Assembly: GCA_025766275.1 (NCBI GenBank)
Contig: JAFKAC010000026.1
Location: 558,001-622,000 of the forward strand
Length of the DNA: 64,000 nucleotides
DNA from: Lactarius indigo
Lineage: Eukaryota; Basidiomycota; Agaricomycetes; Russulales; Russulaceae
Reading direction: 5' to 3'
Numbering within the stretch: position 1 is the first letter of the stretch; each line of letters begins with the position of its first letter. The notes under the pieces are model-generated. The model ran no database searches. It saw only the letters and a program-made list of their open reading frames with translations, and was not told where the DNA came from. This document shows, piece after piece, positions 35,802-47,900 of this stretch. A program made the translations under genes and the position numbers.

Positions 35802-37684
35802 GAGATCGTAACGTACCAACAAGATTCTTAGGAGCGGCTCAGTGGAGAGAACGAGAAAACGACACAGGGTATTTTGTGGAATTTAACGGTCCAAACCGTT
35901 TTAGACCCGTTGAGTTCAATTTCGAACGCCTCTGTTGGACCGAGGTTACTTGGAACCCCATAGATCATCGCTGGGACATTGTACGACCAGCGGGAAGAAA
36001 TTACAACTGTGACATCGACGCGCGAGAACTCAACAGCCACGCAGACTACAGTCCCATTGACGGACAGGCACAAGAACATACAGACGAAGGAATTAGTGGA
36101 GAAGAAAACTCTGACAGTCAGCCACTAAGTCGAAGCACTACTCCAGCAGAAGAAGCCAGCTTAGGAGCCATTGGTGAACACATTATACGACGAACTGAGT
36201 CCCTAACTATTCACCAACCCGAACCAGAAATAATCCACGTACACAGCCCAGCAGTCGCAATGGCAACTACCACAATCACACAAGAGGAAGTACAGCTCAC
36301 CGCTGAAGCAAGGGACCAGATAGCCCTGGAAGAGCAAAGACGCATCACTGAAGAATCACGAGCCAATTTGGCTCCCATCAACCCATACACCGGTCATCGA
36401 ATGACTGATGACGACGTAGCAATTCATCGTGCCATCGGGCCCGATATAGCGGACCCTCCTAGCGGGGGAGGAGGACCCCCTGGTGACCTGCCAGGAGGAG
36501 GACCCCCACCCCGAGGGACCGGATTCGGGGGATTCCCTGGAGGGTTCCCAGGAGGACCACCAGGAGGAGGATTACCAGGTGCAGGTCCCATTATTCCCCC
36601 TCCAAATAGTAAACTAGCTGGCGAAGCACCGACAGTATTTGACGGAGAGCGCGCGAAAGTCGAAGCGTTCCTCACTCAATGGCATGTTTACTGGGGCATG
36701 AATGCAGACGAAGGCATCATGGCCACACCATACCGACGAGCCCTCCTCTTTCTATCATATATCAAGGGAATCAACGTCAGCGAATGGGTGCTGGCAATGC
36801 TTACTTGGCTCAATGGTCAAATACAAGCCGGAATAGCCCGAACAAGTGAAGGATTATGGAATGAGGTTACGCATAGCTTCATGCAACGCTTCAGAAACAC
36901 CATGGAACAAGAACAAGCCCAATACGAATTAAGGAAGGGGCTCAAAATGATTGGGGGCAATCTAGATGAGTATTGCACTCAATTCGAACAACTAGTGCGA
37001 CCCGCCCACTATCGACTTAATGACCCCCAGACACTCGACTTGTTCGCAAGTGGATTACCCACCGACTTGTACTCAAAAGTATATACCCTCGACTCTCCAC
37101 AAAACTACCAAGAATGGAAGGAAGCGGCAACCACCCGCCAACAACAATACATGCACCTCAAGGCCATGATCAACAAAGGAGTGCCACAAAAACAAGAAAG
37201 ATCGCAAGCGCAGCAACAACGCCCATGGCAGGGACCACCACAAAGTTCCTGGCAACCCAGAAACCTCCCACGAGACCCAAACGCCATGGATACGTTGGCA
37301 GATCGCATTAGAGGACGATTGACAGGAGCAGAAGACATACTGGCTCCTCGCCCTCCGTATCGACCTCGAGGGGGGTTCCTCCAAAGAGGGGGGGGACGTA
37401 ATAACCAAAGGCCAGTCACCTGTTACAATTGTGGAAAGGACGGACACATGGCCCGCGATTGCAGACAGCCACGAAGGGATTATCAATCCCAAGCCTCTAC
37501 TAGTTGGTACGTCGACACCGACTATCATCAGCAAGAACCCAAAGTCGCTACCAGGGTGGTTCAAGAAGCTCCCCCTCAACAGCGCGCCAACGACTGGCTT
37601 AATGGAGTAGCAGGAGAGTCGGATGATGTCAAAGATATTATCCTCCAACAATTGTGGAAGAAGGAGGGTTTTCAGGACGCCTGA
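35802..37684 (+). CDS. Gypsy-1 gag
   Basis: Retrotransposon capsid protein that packages element RNA. The frame is open from about 35802 without an ATG near its start; the first Met gives MATTTITQEEVQLTAEARD (near 36260). A Pro/Gly-rich stretch (about 36460-36600) precedes the capsid-like region (APTVFDGERAKVEAFLTQW, LWNEVTHSFMQRFRNTMEQE). A zinc knuckle CYNCGKDGHMARDC (CX2CX4HX4C) lies near 37423-37464. The stop is at 37682-37684, within a 31-nt overlap with the protease frame. Whether translation starts upstream by a spliced leader or at the internal Met is open. Confidence 0.85.
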
Positions 37685-37700
37685 ACCCATCGGCCTGGGT
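37666..37700 (+). promoter_or_regulatory. Candidate -1 ribosomal frameshift site between gag and pol of Gypsy-1
   Basis: The heptamer GGGTTTT (37666-37672) sits in gag phase as G GGT TTT, a textbook X XXY YYZ slippery site. It is 10 nt before the gag stop. A short stem ACCCA / TGGGT with a 6-nt loop follows about 12 nt downstream. Shifting -1 here joins gag to the protease frame (FSGRLNPSAW). Confidence 0.6.
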
Positions 37701-38049
37701 GAGGGCAGTCAATTGTAACAGTGTAATCATGACTCGCTATCGTTCAATGAGAGTTCCAGTATCGATTCGCACCAGTTACACAATGGCCGACATACGAGCA
37801 CTAGTCGACTCAGGAGCAACCCACTGCTTTATGAGACCTTCCTTTGTCAAAAGAATGGGGTTTGGGACCAGAACGCTAGACGTCCCAAAGAAAATATGGA
37901 ATATCGACAATACCGAAAATAAATCAGGGTGTATCACCCATTATATTGACGTGGATGTACAAACTAAAGGAATTAATAAGGAAATACGTTTCCTTATCAC
38001 AGACATAGGAGACGAAGATGTCGTATTAGGATACCCATGGCTTGCCATA
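37673..38049 (+). CDS. Gypsy-1 protease, interrupted
   Basis: Retropepsin-type aspartic protease with the active-site motif ALVDSGATHCFM and the later DEDVVLGYPWLAI. The frame is in -1 relation to gag. It is cut at 38049 by the T22 tract; the next codons (YDPHIKWSQAAIHE) are found at the far end of the inverted half, around 49235. Confidence 0.85.
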
Positions 38050-38592
38050 TTTTTTTTTTTTTTTTTTTTTTGAATCCATTTACGTGCGCCTTGGGGCCTA
38101 CTACCCTATGTAGCACGAGTCTAAGTGTCTAATACAGATATGAAGTACGCGTCCGTGAGGGTCTGTGTATCGTATGTCCCCCCCACTCCCGGTTGGGAGT
38201 GGCTTGGCTTCCTGTCAAGCATTGAGTAAAGAGGGGCGGTATTCCGCCTTGGCGTGAGGTGCGAGCCGCGATGTGGATCTTGCGCGGTCTTGTTGGCGTG
38301 TATGGGGCTTGCTCCTACATCTTCCGCTTTGCTCAGCGTGTCTTGAGTGGGCCCACTGGGTCCGGCGAGTTGTGGGGATAGGTTGTTGAAGGGTGGATGA
38401 ATGGGGGGAGGTTGCGGTGGGTGTGGGATTTGGGATCGTGTAACCATGTCTCCTTATTCCATGCTCTTGTCATTTCATTTCTCTATTTCCTGCCTCCTAC
38501 ATTTGATGTTGCTTCTCCTTGCGCGAATCTTCCTGAGTCTTGTATGTACTTGATCAGTGGGATGATCGACTTGGGGTCTTGTAGTATCTTTG
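38050..38592 (-). mobile_element. 3' end of the LINE (ORF2 C-terminus, 3' UTR and A22 tail)
   Basis: Read on the minus strand from 38592: ILQDPKSIIPLIKYIQDSGR then FAQGEATSNVGGRK stop, the C-terminal end expected after the RNase H domain of Tad1/I-like LINEs. About 400 bases of 3' UTR follow, then 22 A (T22 at 38050-38071). The tail abuts TGGCTTGCCATA (38038-38049), which recurs with one change at 49233-49244, where the 5'-truncated LINE begins. A small open frame inside the UTR (38447-38121) is Pro-rich and probably not a gene. Confidence 0.82.
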
Positions 38593-38889
38593 TGTAACGC
38601 CACTACAGGGGTGTTAAGTACGACCTGTACTAAGTCAGCTAGTCGATCGGTAGTCCAAGCTCAGAGGCTCGACTTCAGATGTGATGATGCACAAGAGTCA
38701 CAAGGACACGTGTCACTTGGACTATAGAGGAGAGCTAAGACTCGAAGGTCTAGCAAAGATGGGGATCGGGAGACGAGGGACTCAAAGGAGTTTGCGTAGA
38801 CGAGTGTAGTATTACACAAGAAGTCTAGTCTACCGTACAAGCTAGATACGACTAGAGTTAAATACGGGTTCTGCTGTATGGTTGTTACA
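38593..38889. repeat. LTR of another retroelement, likely at an inversion breakpoint
   Basis: Begins TGTAACGCCACTAC and ends GGTTGTTACA, with TG..CA ends and inverted-repeat tips TGTAAC/GTTACA. It interrupts the LINE at 38592. The flanking pentamers (CTTTG left, AACAG right) do not match, unlike the other LTRs here. That is expected if recombination between two inverted LTR copies exchanged the flanks. No internal coding region adjoins it. Confidence 0.7.
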
Positions 38890-39285
38890 AACAGATGGCA
38901 CCATCGCTAAGTTAAGGGATAAAGGGACAGGCATAAAGGGAACAAGGCATGGATATATCAAGAACAAAGGCAAATCACGCGGGGTCGCGCGTGAGCAGGA
39001 ATAAGTCGGAAACTAGCACATGTTGAACTTTATCTGAAGGAGCCATCGATAAGTTGGGCACGCGATAGAAACCAAGTAGTCGTAAAGTCCGTGTAATCGT
39101 ACAGGGCTTGTATAGTGTAGGGAAAGGGATAGTGGTAAATGAAAGAACGAGTCCAGAAAATCGTAACAGTTGCCCAGAGCTTCAGCCACGCCCAGAGGTT
39201 CGGCCACACCTAGAGGTCCAGCCACACCCAGGGGTTCAGCCACACCCAGACGTTCAGTCACACCCAGACGTTCAGCCATGCCCAT
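38890..39285. other. Spacer with six 18-bp tandem repeats
   Basis: Six tandem 18-bp units of the form TTCAGCCACACCCAGACG lie at 39181-39288, just before the DUF6532-type fragment. They may belong to its 5' exon or leader. The rest shows no gene. Confidence 0.65.
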
Positions 39286-41078
39286 GGGATACGAAACTGA
39301 AGACGAATCAGGGTAAGTCCAAGTCATAATTGGTCCCTACTCTGCTACCATCTGATGTGACTAGCGATGCTACCCCTGCTGACCTGGGGGACACAATGGA
39401 CGACAATGTTGTGAGCAGCCCGATAGCGTCAACGGTCTGCGACTTGAACTCGTCCATCTCTGGGGACGGATCGGACGAGTTCCAGCCAGAGTCCCAGGAC
39501 GACCCAGGGTTTGAGAGTGGAGGTGAAGAAATGGAAGATATTGAGATGACCAACGACGCTGCACTAAGTGCCAGTGCCAGTGGATACGCGGCAAGAAAAA
39601 AGGCCGAGGTAGGCTACCCACCGAGCAGTCTCTGCCCCCATCATGATAGTCATCTGGATCTGCAGAAAGTGAGGCTCAGTAGTTGTCCGGACCCACAAAA
39701 AGAGAGGCTCAAATCACTGAGGTCTGACGTCAGTGCTGCACGCATTATCCCTCCAAGCCGCGCTCAAGTCGCCTCATCAAACAAGAAAAAAGAGGAGCCT
39801 CATAAAGGCCTCAAACGGTGCAATGCTGTCCTTATGGGGGGATTCAATGCCGATTGGAAAGTGAAGGTGAAGTGATGTAAGCAGTTGTTCGCATTCTGCC
39901 GGTAGACCTAAATTCAAAGAACTTTCCAGCCTCTCGTACTGGAGGGAGTCGTGCCTTGAGAAATGCCAATGCCAAGCGCAGTGTAAGCCACAATGGCTTC
40001 GTCCAAGGAGATTCCCACGATGATGAGCCCAATGAAGCCCTCGAAGAATGCGCCAAGGCTGGTAAGAACACAACAAGTTCACGAGTGGTGGGAAGCAGTG
40101 GTTCACATCAAGCACAGACCACGGAAGAAGTGAGTCAGAGTCATTAAGTTTCACTAGCCCATAATAACAATAAAAGATGAGGGTAAACCTGAAACAAGTT
40201 GCCGCCATGATGAGCACTGGACGTGCGGCCCTGAGCCCCCCATCGGAGGACAGGGACCGGAAGCGTCCACATAAGCAAAGGTACTCGCTTGCAGACTTGC
40301 CCTTTCCTCGCGGTGGCAGGGACCTTCATATCTGGCGGAGAGTTTTCATTCCTTCGTTGCTCGGCTGGGTGGGAACTCAAGAAAATCCGTTTGGCGCAAA
40401 TTGCCAAATGGAAGGTGAGATTGTGCATCTCTGGAAGCACATATTCCCCTCCATCGTATTTGATCAAGGCTCTCGCAATCGTGAGATTGTACTGAATGTG
40501 GTGCGTCAATTCAAGGACTCACCCTGTCAATTAAGCCATTTTCTAGTGTGATAGCGTTCTCAACAACTGGCGCAGCGACATGGGAAAAGCTGGACACCGC
40601 GCAGTTACCGATCTCTGGCAGGGTGACTTTACCGAATTTGCCTTGGCAGAGGATCGTGCAGAGTACGTCTCAGATGCACTGATGAACTTGCGTTTCGTGT
40701 ACAAGTACCCAGATGAAACAGTGAGTTTCACTCCCTCAGATAACCGGGATCTGTCCTGAATTGAAGGTCTTGTAGAATGGGCAAGGTGCATTCTGCTCGG
40801 ACTTGATCTCAAAGGTGTATGCAAAGCACCTTCGAAAGATATCACCTGAGGGTGGGAGGTACGGCCCTCAGATAGGTGGGCTTGCCCTTGCAACAGTTGC
40901 GGTATGCCGCATTTCTTTACCGCTTTACTTCCCTGACCCGGAACCTTACACTCTACTAGGTTGAACGCGCTCTCACTCTCTTCAAGACGGGCGAAGATAT
41001 ATCGAAGGTCAATAACAACGTCAATAGCGGAAGAGGGGCCACCCGTACTTCGGGCCACGGCTTCAAGGACAGTCTCTG
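39286..41078 (+). pseudogene. DUF6532-type gene, 5' portion, disrupted by Gypsy-1
   Basis: An acidic, Ser-rich N-terminal region comes first (for example DGSDEFQPESQDDPGFESGG). The DUF6532-type core follows: LADLPFPRGGRDLHIWRRVF, IPSLLGWVGTQENPFGANCQ, LNNWRSDMGKAGHRAVTDLW, EDRAEYVSDALMNLRFVYKY, FCSDLISKVYAKHLRKISPE, RYGPQIGGLALATVA and VERALTLFKTGEDISK. Several introns are implied. The frame runs into CTCTG (41074-41078) and the inverted Gypsy-1 LTR; the missing C-terminus is at 35235-35038. The start is uncertain (ATG at 39285-39287 followed by a GTAAGT donor is plausible). DUF6532 genes are common in Agaricomycete genomes, often near transposons; the role is unknown. Confidence 0.8.
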
Positions 41079-41558
41079 TGTTACGCTCCACCGGCATTAG
41101 TCCGACTCGGACTCGTGATAGGCGTAATCGACTTAGCGGAAGTCAGGCAAATGGGGACCACATGTCAACCCAATGCAGGCTGAACAGGGGCACTTCAGCA
41201 CACGCTGCAGCTAAAGGATGAAGAGAGAGTATCCCTTGGTGGATACAAGTAGAAGCACACTTAGTTCGAGACTAAGGCAGATAGAAGGTGAGTCAACTGG
41301 TGGATTGAAGAAGACCAAGATGGGGACTCTTGGTCTTCAGAGATGACTACTTATACAGATACACGCGGGCTTTAAAGCGCCGCTTTGAACAGTAGAAAAC
41401 CAGTAGCGTAACTAGCTCGAACCCTAGTACAGCTATCCTAGGAACGAGTCATACATGAGCCACAATCATGTGTGTACTACTATGCTGACTGATACGATGT
41501 AAATGTCCATGACTAATACTGAGTCGGTCCGTAGTCATAACTGGTTGTGATCGTAACA
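41079..41558 (-). repeat. Gypsy-1 3' LTR (480 bp)
   Basis: Reverse-complement partner of the LTR at 35236-35720. It starts TGTTACGATC and ends GCGTAACA on the minus strand, next to CAGAG on that strand (CTCTG at 41074-41078 on plus). Confidence 0.93.
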
Positions 41559-41569
41559 TTACCCCCTTT

Positions 41570-44500
41570 TCAGATGTGAGGCCCACCTCGCATGAAAGCC
41601 GACAAAGGCCAATCCTTCTGTACCTCCTCAATTCGCCAGAAAGTATTAGCCCTTTCCATCCTGTAAATAGAGTCCAACTTATCCTGCGTAACATTCGTCA
41701 ACTGGAGCTTGATCTCCCGCATGCGTGCCAGCAACCGGTCCTCATGAAATGTGGCTGCCCGATAGCGGTGAATCTCGGCAGTGAGAGATTCGTCCCCTAT
41801 CTTTTCGAGGGTGCGGTCAGTGGTATTCCCTTCTTTGATCATGACGAGGTCTTCGTGAGCGATGAAAGCTCGGTCGTTGTGAGGGCGGTGCGGCTTGGCA
41901 TACAAAGGCTGGCCATAGACGTATGGCAAACCACTCACCAATCCCAACACGAAGGGGTTGCCACACATGACCACTTGCACATGGTCAGCATTCACAACTT
42001 GTCCTCTGGGGAGTGTGACCTTGAAGGGAATTGAATTGGATCCCCTATTGCGCCAGAACCCTTCTGGCGCCATGAGGGAGGCAGGATCATCTTCGGGAGA
42101 TCTGGGCTCATGGGGCGCCACTTGGAAGACTCGGATGTCCCCTCTGTACATGGGGTCTCCGTTGGTGTAGACGATATAAGGGGTGGCATCGGGATTGTCA
42201 GTGTGGCTTCATGTTCTGAGGAAAGAGTGTCTCGCCGGGTATTGATCGCTATCGTCATAGATAGCGTTATCGTCCTCCAATACCTCTGCCTTGCCTTCCT
42301 TGCCTTCCTTCGCATCTCCGCCAAGTGCAGCTGTTCGTCCTGCCATTTGCGTGCTGTCTCCTTCCACTGCATCTCCTATTCCTGGAGCAATTGTGCACTC
42401 GTCAGCGCTTGGGAGAGCCGCTTGAAGGGCGGCGAGTTCTTCAGTGGTGATGGGGGTGGTGTTGAACTGCCGACCGGTATCGGGGTCGACGAGGTTGTAA
42501 GTGGGGGAGGTGTTGTCGGTGAGGACCCCTCCGGTAGGTAAGGGGAAGCGCCTCTGGATGGCGTCCCACTCTTGCTGGGTGATAAGCCCCTCTTCTTTGG
42601 GGATGTCTTCAGGTGCTCTGAAGGTGTGTAGTGCATTACGGGCCACTGCACCCCTGGCAAGGTGTTCGACGAGTGTGGGGTTCGGTGTGGAGGCATTGGT
42701 AGTGGGGGTAGTCATGAGAAGATGAAGGTCAGGAGCAGGGGATGGAGACTTAGTATGACATTGCGTAGTCCTTATATGTACTTCTTGGTCGGGATTTGAA
42801 GTTTTAAAGTCCCGAATGGCTTGGTCTGCAAAGACGTCATCTTTATCGACCCACTGATTGTCCGAGTCTGGGTAGCCCTTCCATTTGACAAGATATTGGA
42901 GCCGACATCTTCTGCTGAATCGCCGAGAATCTAGAATCTTCTCGATTTCATATTCTTCTTTGTTATCAACCAAATCAGGTGGTGGGCGCTGATAGTTTGG
43001 TCCATGCATGGGTGTTTCGCGATAAGGTGTGAGAAAATCTATGTGGAAGACGTCATGGATGCTCCACTGTGTGGGAAGTTTGAGGTGATTGTTGACAGGG
43101 GACATCACCTGGATGACCTTAAACGGCCCGTGCCGTTTGGCAGCTAGTTTTGCAGTTGGCTGGTGCGTGCGTAAGTGGCGTCCTTCGAGCCACACGAGGT
43201 CTCCTTCTTTGAACTTGGGCGTATCTTTGTGTTTAACCCATGACTTCTGCACCCTGAACATACAGGAGAAGGCGCGCTGCCGTGCCTGTTTGAATTGGTC
43301 TAGTCTTAGTGACACCTGTGGGATAGGGGATGGCCTATCGGTCCAATCAGCACGAGGGTTGTACCCTGACAAGAGGAAGAAGGGAGACTCCTGCATGGTC
43401 TCGTTTGGCCAGTTATTGTGCATGAATTCTGCCATTGGCAGATATTGGGTCCAATCATCCTGTCATTCATTTACCCAAAAACGGAGGTATTGTTCCAGCC
43501 ACTGATTTGTTCGTTCCAATTGGCTGTCAGTCCTGGGGTGATAAGCGGTCGAGATGTTCTGGCTGATGCCAAGGATCTTGCATATTTCTCGCATAAACTT
43601 GGATGCAAAACGAGGATCTCGATTGCTGATAATACGCAAAGGGAGTCCGAATCGTGGGAAGACGTGAGACACATACAGAGCGGCTGTTCCTTCTGCAGTT
43701 ATTTCTTCATGACAGGGGATGAAGATGGCGGCTTTGGTACAATCATGGTCTGTTATAGTCAGAATGGAGTTGTAGCCGCGAGATATGGGGAGTTTAGTGA
43801 TAAAATCCACTGCAATAGTCTCAAATGGTAGGGCTTCTGGTTTGGGATAGATGGGTTGCAGAGGCACTCGAATGGGACGGAGATTGACTTTGTGTCGCTG
43901 GCATTCCACGCACCCCTTTACGTAATCCGTAATGTCGTTCTTCATTTGTGGCCACCAGTAATGTCGTTCTGTCAGTTGGAGGGTACATTTAATGCCTGGA
44001 TGGCCATATACAGGGGAGTCGTGATGGGCTGCAATGATGGTGCGTTTGTCATGGATGCCGCCTGTGACCACTCGGCGTCCATCTTTGTACCATGTCCCCT
44101 CAATGTCTTTTAGTCTGTGCGCATCAACCCAAGGCTTCAACTTAGCTGTGTCTTGTTCGTAGATGGGGTGTTCGGGAATCATCTCTACAGGCAAAATCTC
44201 CGGTCTCCCATGGGGATTTCGTGGTTCTTTCAGGGTGTTGGCATGTATGAAGACACTTTCTGGTAGTACGGTTATCCCTTCATTGTCATGTTCCCCTTGG
44301 TCGTAGTCTGGTCTTCGCGATAATGCGTCGGCGCATCCGTTGGAAGTTCCTTTGATGTGGTGAATTTCAAAGTCGTACTCAGAAAGTTCGAGTACTTCCT
44401 GGGCCACACGTCTGCTAATCTTCTGTGGTGACTTCCAGTATTGTAGGTTGAGGTGGTTGGAGAAGACTTTGATCTTGTGGGGGGAGCCTGCTAAGAGCGG

Positions 44501-44917
44501 TCTCCAGTGACGGAAAGCTTTGACTATTGCCAGGAGTTCAAGATCATAGATGTCGTAATTCCTTTCTGCTTCGTTGAGGGTGGATGAGTAATACCCAATG
44601 GGGTGTCACTTGTTATCTCCCTGGCGCTGAAGGAGGACTGCTCCCGTTGCAAAACCCGATGCGTCGACCTCTAACTCAAATTGTCGAGTGAGGTCGGGGT
44701 GCGCTAGGACGGGTTCACTGGTGACGAGGGTTTTGAGGTCTTGAAATGCCCTTTCCTCTTCAATTCCCCAATGCCATTCAGCGTCTTTTCGTGTGAGTTT
44801 GTTAAGTGGTCGTGCCTTGGTTGCGAAGCCTCGTATGAAAGGTTGATAAAAATTGCAAAAGCCAAGAAAAGAGTGGACGTCCTTAACTTTGGTTAGCGTG
44901 GGCCAGTCCTTGATGCC
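41570..44917 (-). pseudogene. Gypsy-1 pol 3' part: RNase H, integrase, chromodomain and C-terminal extension
   Basis: In one frame with TGA interruptions. RNase H: ELEVDASGFATGAVLLQRQ, ERNYDIYDLELLAIVKAFRH. Integrase: zinc-binding H/C region (HHDSPVYGHPGIK, GCVECQRHK), core AVDFITKLPISR with the first Asp, SNRDPRFASKF, and YHPRTDSQLERTNQ with the Glu. Chromodomain: EIEKILDSRRFSRRCRLQYL then VKWKGYPDSDNQWVDKDD. A C-terminal extension down to 41570 (GLPYVYGQPLYAKP, AEIHRYRAATFHEDRLLARM) has a counterpart in Gypsy-2. Stops lie near 44614, 43468 and 42209. Confidence 0.88.
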
Positions 44918-47900
44918 GGAAATTCAGCCAATGATCTGCCATGAATTCCATAACTCATGGGCCATCCGACGGGAAGAACCCCTCATGACTCATGGGCCAA
45001 CCGACGTCGGCCGATGCACAAAATTCTTCCAAAATTGATGGGCCAGCCGATGTTGGTTGAGGCTGCTTTGGTTCCAGAGCAATTTCCGAACTAGAGATTG
45101 TTATTGACTGATTCTGAAGACAGAAAAGTGGATTCCTATCCAGGATGCAATCTGGAAAGTATTCTGGATTTCCGTCTATGTCCAGGAAACTGGATTTCTA
45201 TGTGGGACAGAATCCGGAAAGTATTCTGGATTTCCATTTATGTCTAGGAAACTGAATTCCTATCCAGGATGCAATCTGGAAAATACTCCGGATTTCCATC
45301 TATGTCTAGGAAACTGGATTTCTAACCAGGACAGAATCCAGAAAGTATTCCGGATTTCTATCTATGTTTAGGAAACTGGATTCCTATCTGGGACACAATC
45401 TGGAAAGTATTCTGGATTTCTGTCTATGTTTAGGAAACTGGATTTCTATCTGGGACACAATCCAGAAAGTATGTAGGATTTCCATCTATGTTCAGGAAAC
45501 TGGATTTCTATCTGGGACACAATCTGGAAAGTATTCTGGATTTCCGTCTATGTCCAGGAAACTGGATGTCTAACTAGGACTGAATCCAGAAAGTATTCTG
45601 AATTTCCATCTATGTTTAGGAAACTGGATTCCAATCCAGGATGCAATCCGGAAAATACTCCGGATTTCCATCTATGTTCAGGAAACTGGATTACTATCTG
45701 GGACACAATCCGGAAAGTATTCTGGATTTCCGTCTATGTTTAGGCAACTGGATTTCTATCTGGGACACAATCCGGAAAGTATGTAGGATTTCCATCTATG
45801 TTCAGGAAACTGGATTTCTATCTGGGACACAATCTGGAAAGTATTCTGGATTTCCATCTATGTCCAGGAAACTGGATGTCTAACTAGGACTGAATCCAGA
45901 AAGTATTCTGGATTTCCATCTATGTTTAGGAAACTGGATTCCAATCCAGGATGCAATCCGGAAAATACTCCGGATTTCCATCTATGTCCAGGAAACTAGA
46001 TTTCTAACCAGGACAGAATCCGGAAAGTATTCCAGATTTCTATCTATGTCTAGGAAACTGGATTCCTATCTGGGACACAATCCGGAAAGTATTCTGGATT
46101 TCCGTCTATGTCCAGGAAACTGGATGTCTAACTGGGACAGAATCCGGAAAGTATTCCAGATTTCCATCTATATCCAGGAAACTGAATTCCTATCTGGGAC
46201 ACAATCTGGAAAGTATTCTAGATTTCCATCTATGTTTAGGAAACTGGATTTCTATCTGGGACACAATCCAGAAAGTATGTAGGATTTCCATCTATGTCCA
46301 GGAAACTGGATTCCTATCTGGGACACAATCTGGAAAGTATTCTGGATTTCCGTCTATGTCCAGGAAACTGAATTACTATCTGGGACACAATCTGGAAAGT
46401 GCTCTGGATTTCCGTCTATGTTTAGGAAACTGGATTCCAATCCAGGATGCAATCCGGAAAATACTCCAGATTTCCATCTATGTCCAGGAAACTGGATTTC
46501 TAACCAGGACAGAATCTGGAAAGTATTCTGGATTTCTATCTATGTCTAGGAAACTGGATCCCTATCTGGGACACAATCCAGAAAGTATTCTGGATTTCTG
46601 TCTACATTCAGGAAACTGGATTCCTATCTAGGATAGAATCCAAAAGTTACTCTGGATTTCCATCTGTGTCTAGGAAACTGGATTCCTATGTAGAATGCAA
46701 TCCAGAAAATACACCAGATTTCTATCTACGTCCAGGAAACTGGAAGTCTAACCAGAACAGAATCCAGAAAGTATTCTAGACTTCCTTCTATGTCCAGGAA
46801 ACTGGATTCCTCTCTGGGACTGAATCTGGAAAGTACTCTGGATTTCTGTCTATGTCTAGGAACCTGGATTTCCATCTGCAAAGAGGACACTGGCTTCCTA
46901 TCTACAACAGAATCTAGAAAACACTCCACATTTTCATCTGCAGACAGACAACTAGATTCCTATCTGAAATAGAATCCAGAACAAACTCTAGATCTGCATT
47001 TGTAGACAGGAAACTGGACTCCTATTAGGAACAGTGGATTTATATCCATGAATTGGAATAGTCAATTTCCATCTTATCAGCAGACTCCTAGTAGATTTAT
47101 AACTATAGGTGGGAACATAGATTTCTATCTGCAAGTGAAAGCAGATTCCCATCTGTGGAAGAAAATATGGATTCTCATTTAAGAAAGAGTGTATGGTAGA
47201 GTAGATTCCCATTTCACAAAAGGGAACAGTGGATTTATATACATAGGAGTAAGGGAATGATAGCACTTTCCACATTGTGTTTCAGATAGGAATCCAGTTT
47301 CTTGGACATAGACAGAAATCCAGAATACTTTCCAGATTGTGTCCCAGATAGGAATCTAGTTTCCTAGACATAGATAGAAATCCGGAATACTTTCCGGATT
47401 CTGTCCTGGTTAGAAATCTAGTTTCCTAGACATAGATGGAAATCCGGAGTATTTTCCGGATTGCATCCTGGATTGGAATCCAGTTTCCTAAACATAGACA
47501 GAAATCCAGAATACTTTCTGGATTCAGTCCTAGTTAGACATCCAGTTTCCTGGACATAGACGGAAATCCAGAATACTTTCCAGATTGTGTCCCAGATAGA
47601 AATCCAGTTTCCTGAACATAGATGGAAATCCTACATACTTTCTGGATTGTGTCCCAGATAGAAATCCAGTTTCCTAAACATAGACGGAAATTCAGAATAC
47701 TTTCTGGATTGTGTCCCAGATAGGAATCCAGTTTCCTAGACATAGATAGAAATCCGGAATACTTTCTGGATTCTGTCCTGGTTAGAAATCCAGTTTCCTA
47801 GACATAGATGGAAATCCGGAGTATTTTCCAGATTGCATCCTGGATAGGAATTCAGTTTCCTAGACATAGATGGAAATCCAGAATACTTTCCGGATTCTGT

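Larger units (their letters stand above)
35236..38049 (+). mobile_element. Gypsy-1 retrotransposon, 5' half (LTR - gag - protease)
   Basis: Ty3/Gypsy element flanked on the left by CAGAG (35231-35235). It starts with a 485-bp LTR, followed by gag and the beginning of pol. It is cut at 38049 inside the protease by the A-tailed LINE. Its 3' half lies in the opposite orientation at 41079-49244. The two halves carry the same family LTR with the same 5-bp target duplication on their outer sides, so they are one insertion split by a later inversion. Confidence 0.9.

Noticed and set aside
38050..38071. T22 run as a simple microsatellite
   Set aside because: It directly abuts a 12-bp duplication found again at the far end of the LINE, so it is better explained as a retroelement A tail.
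38121..38447. 108-codon Pro-rich minus-strand frame as a host gene
   Set aside because: It lies between the LINE ORF2 stop and the A tail, so it is most likely 3' UTR sequence.
41576..42034. 152-codon plus-strand frame
   Set aside because: Antisense shadow of the Gypsy-1 C-terminal extension.
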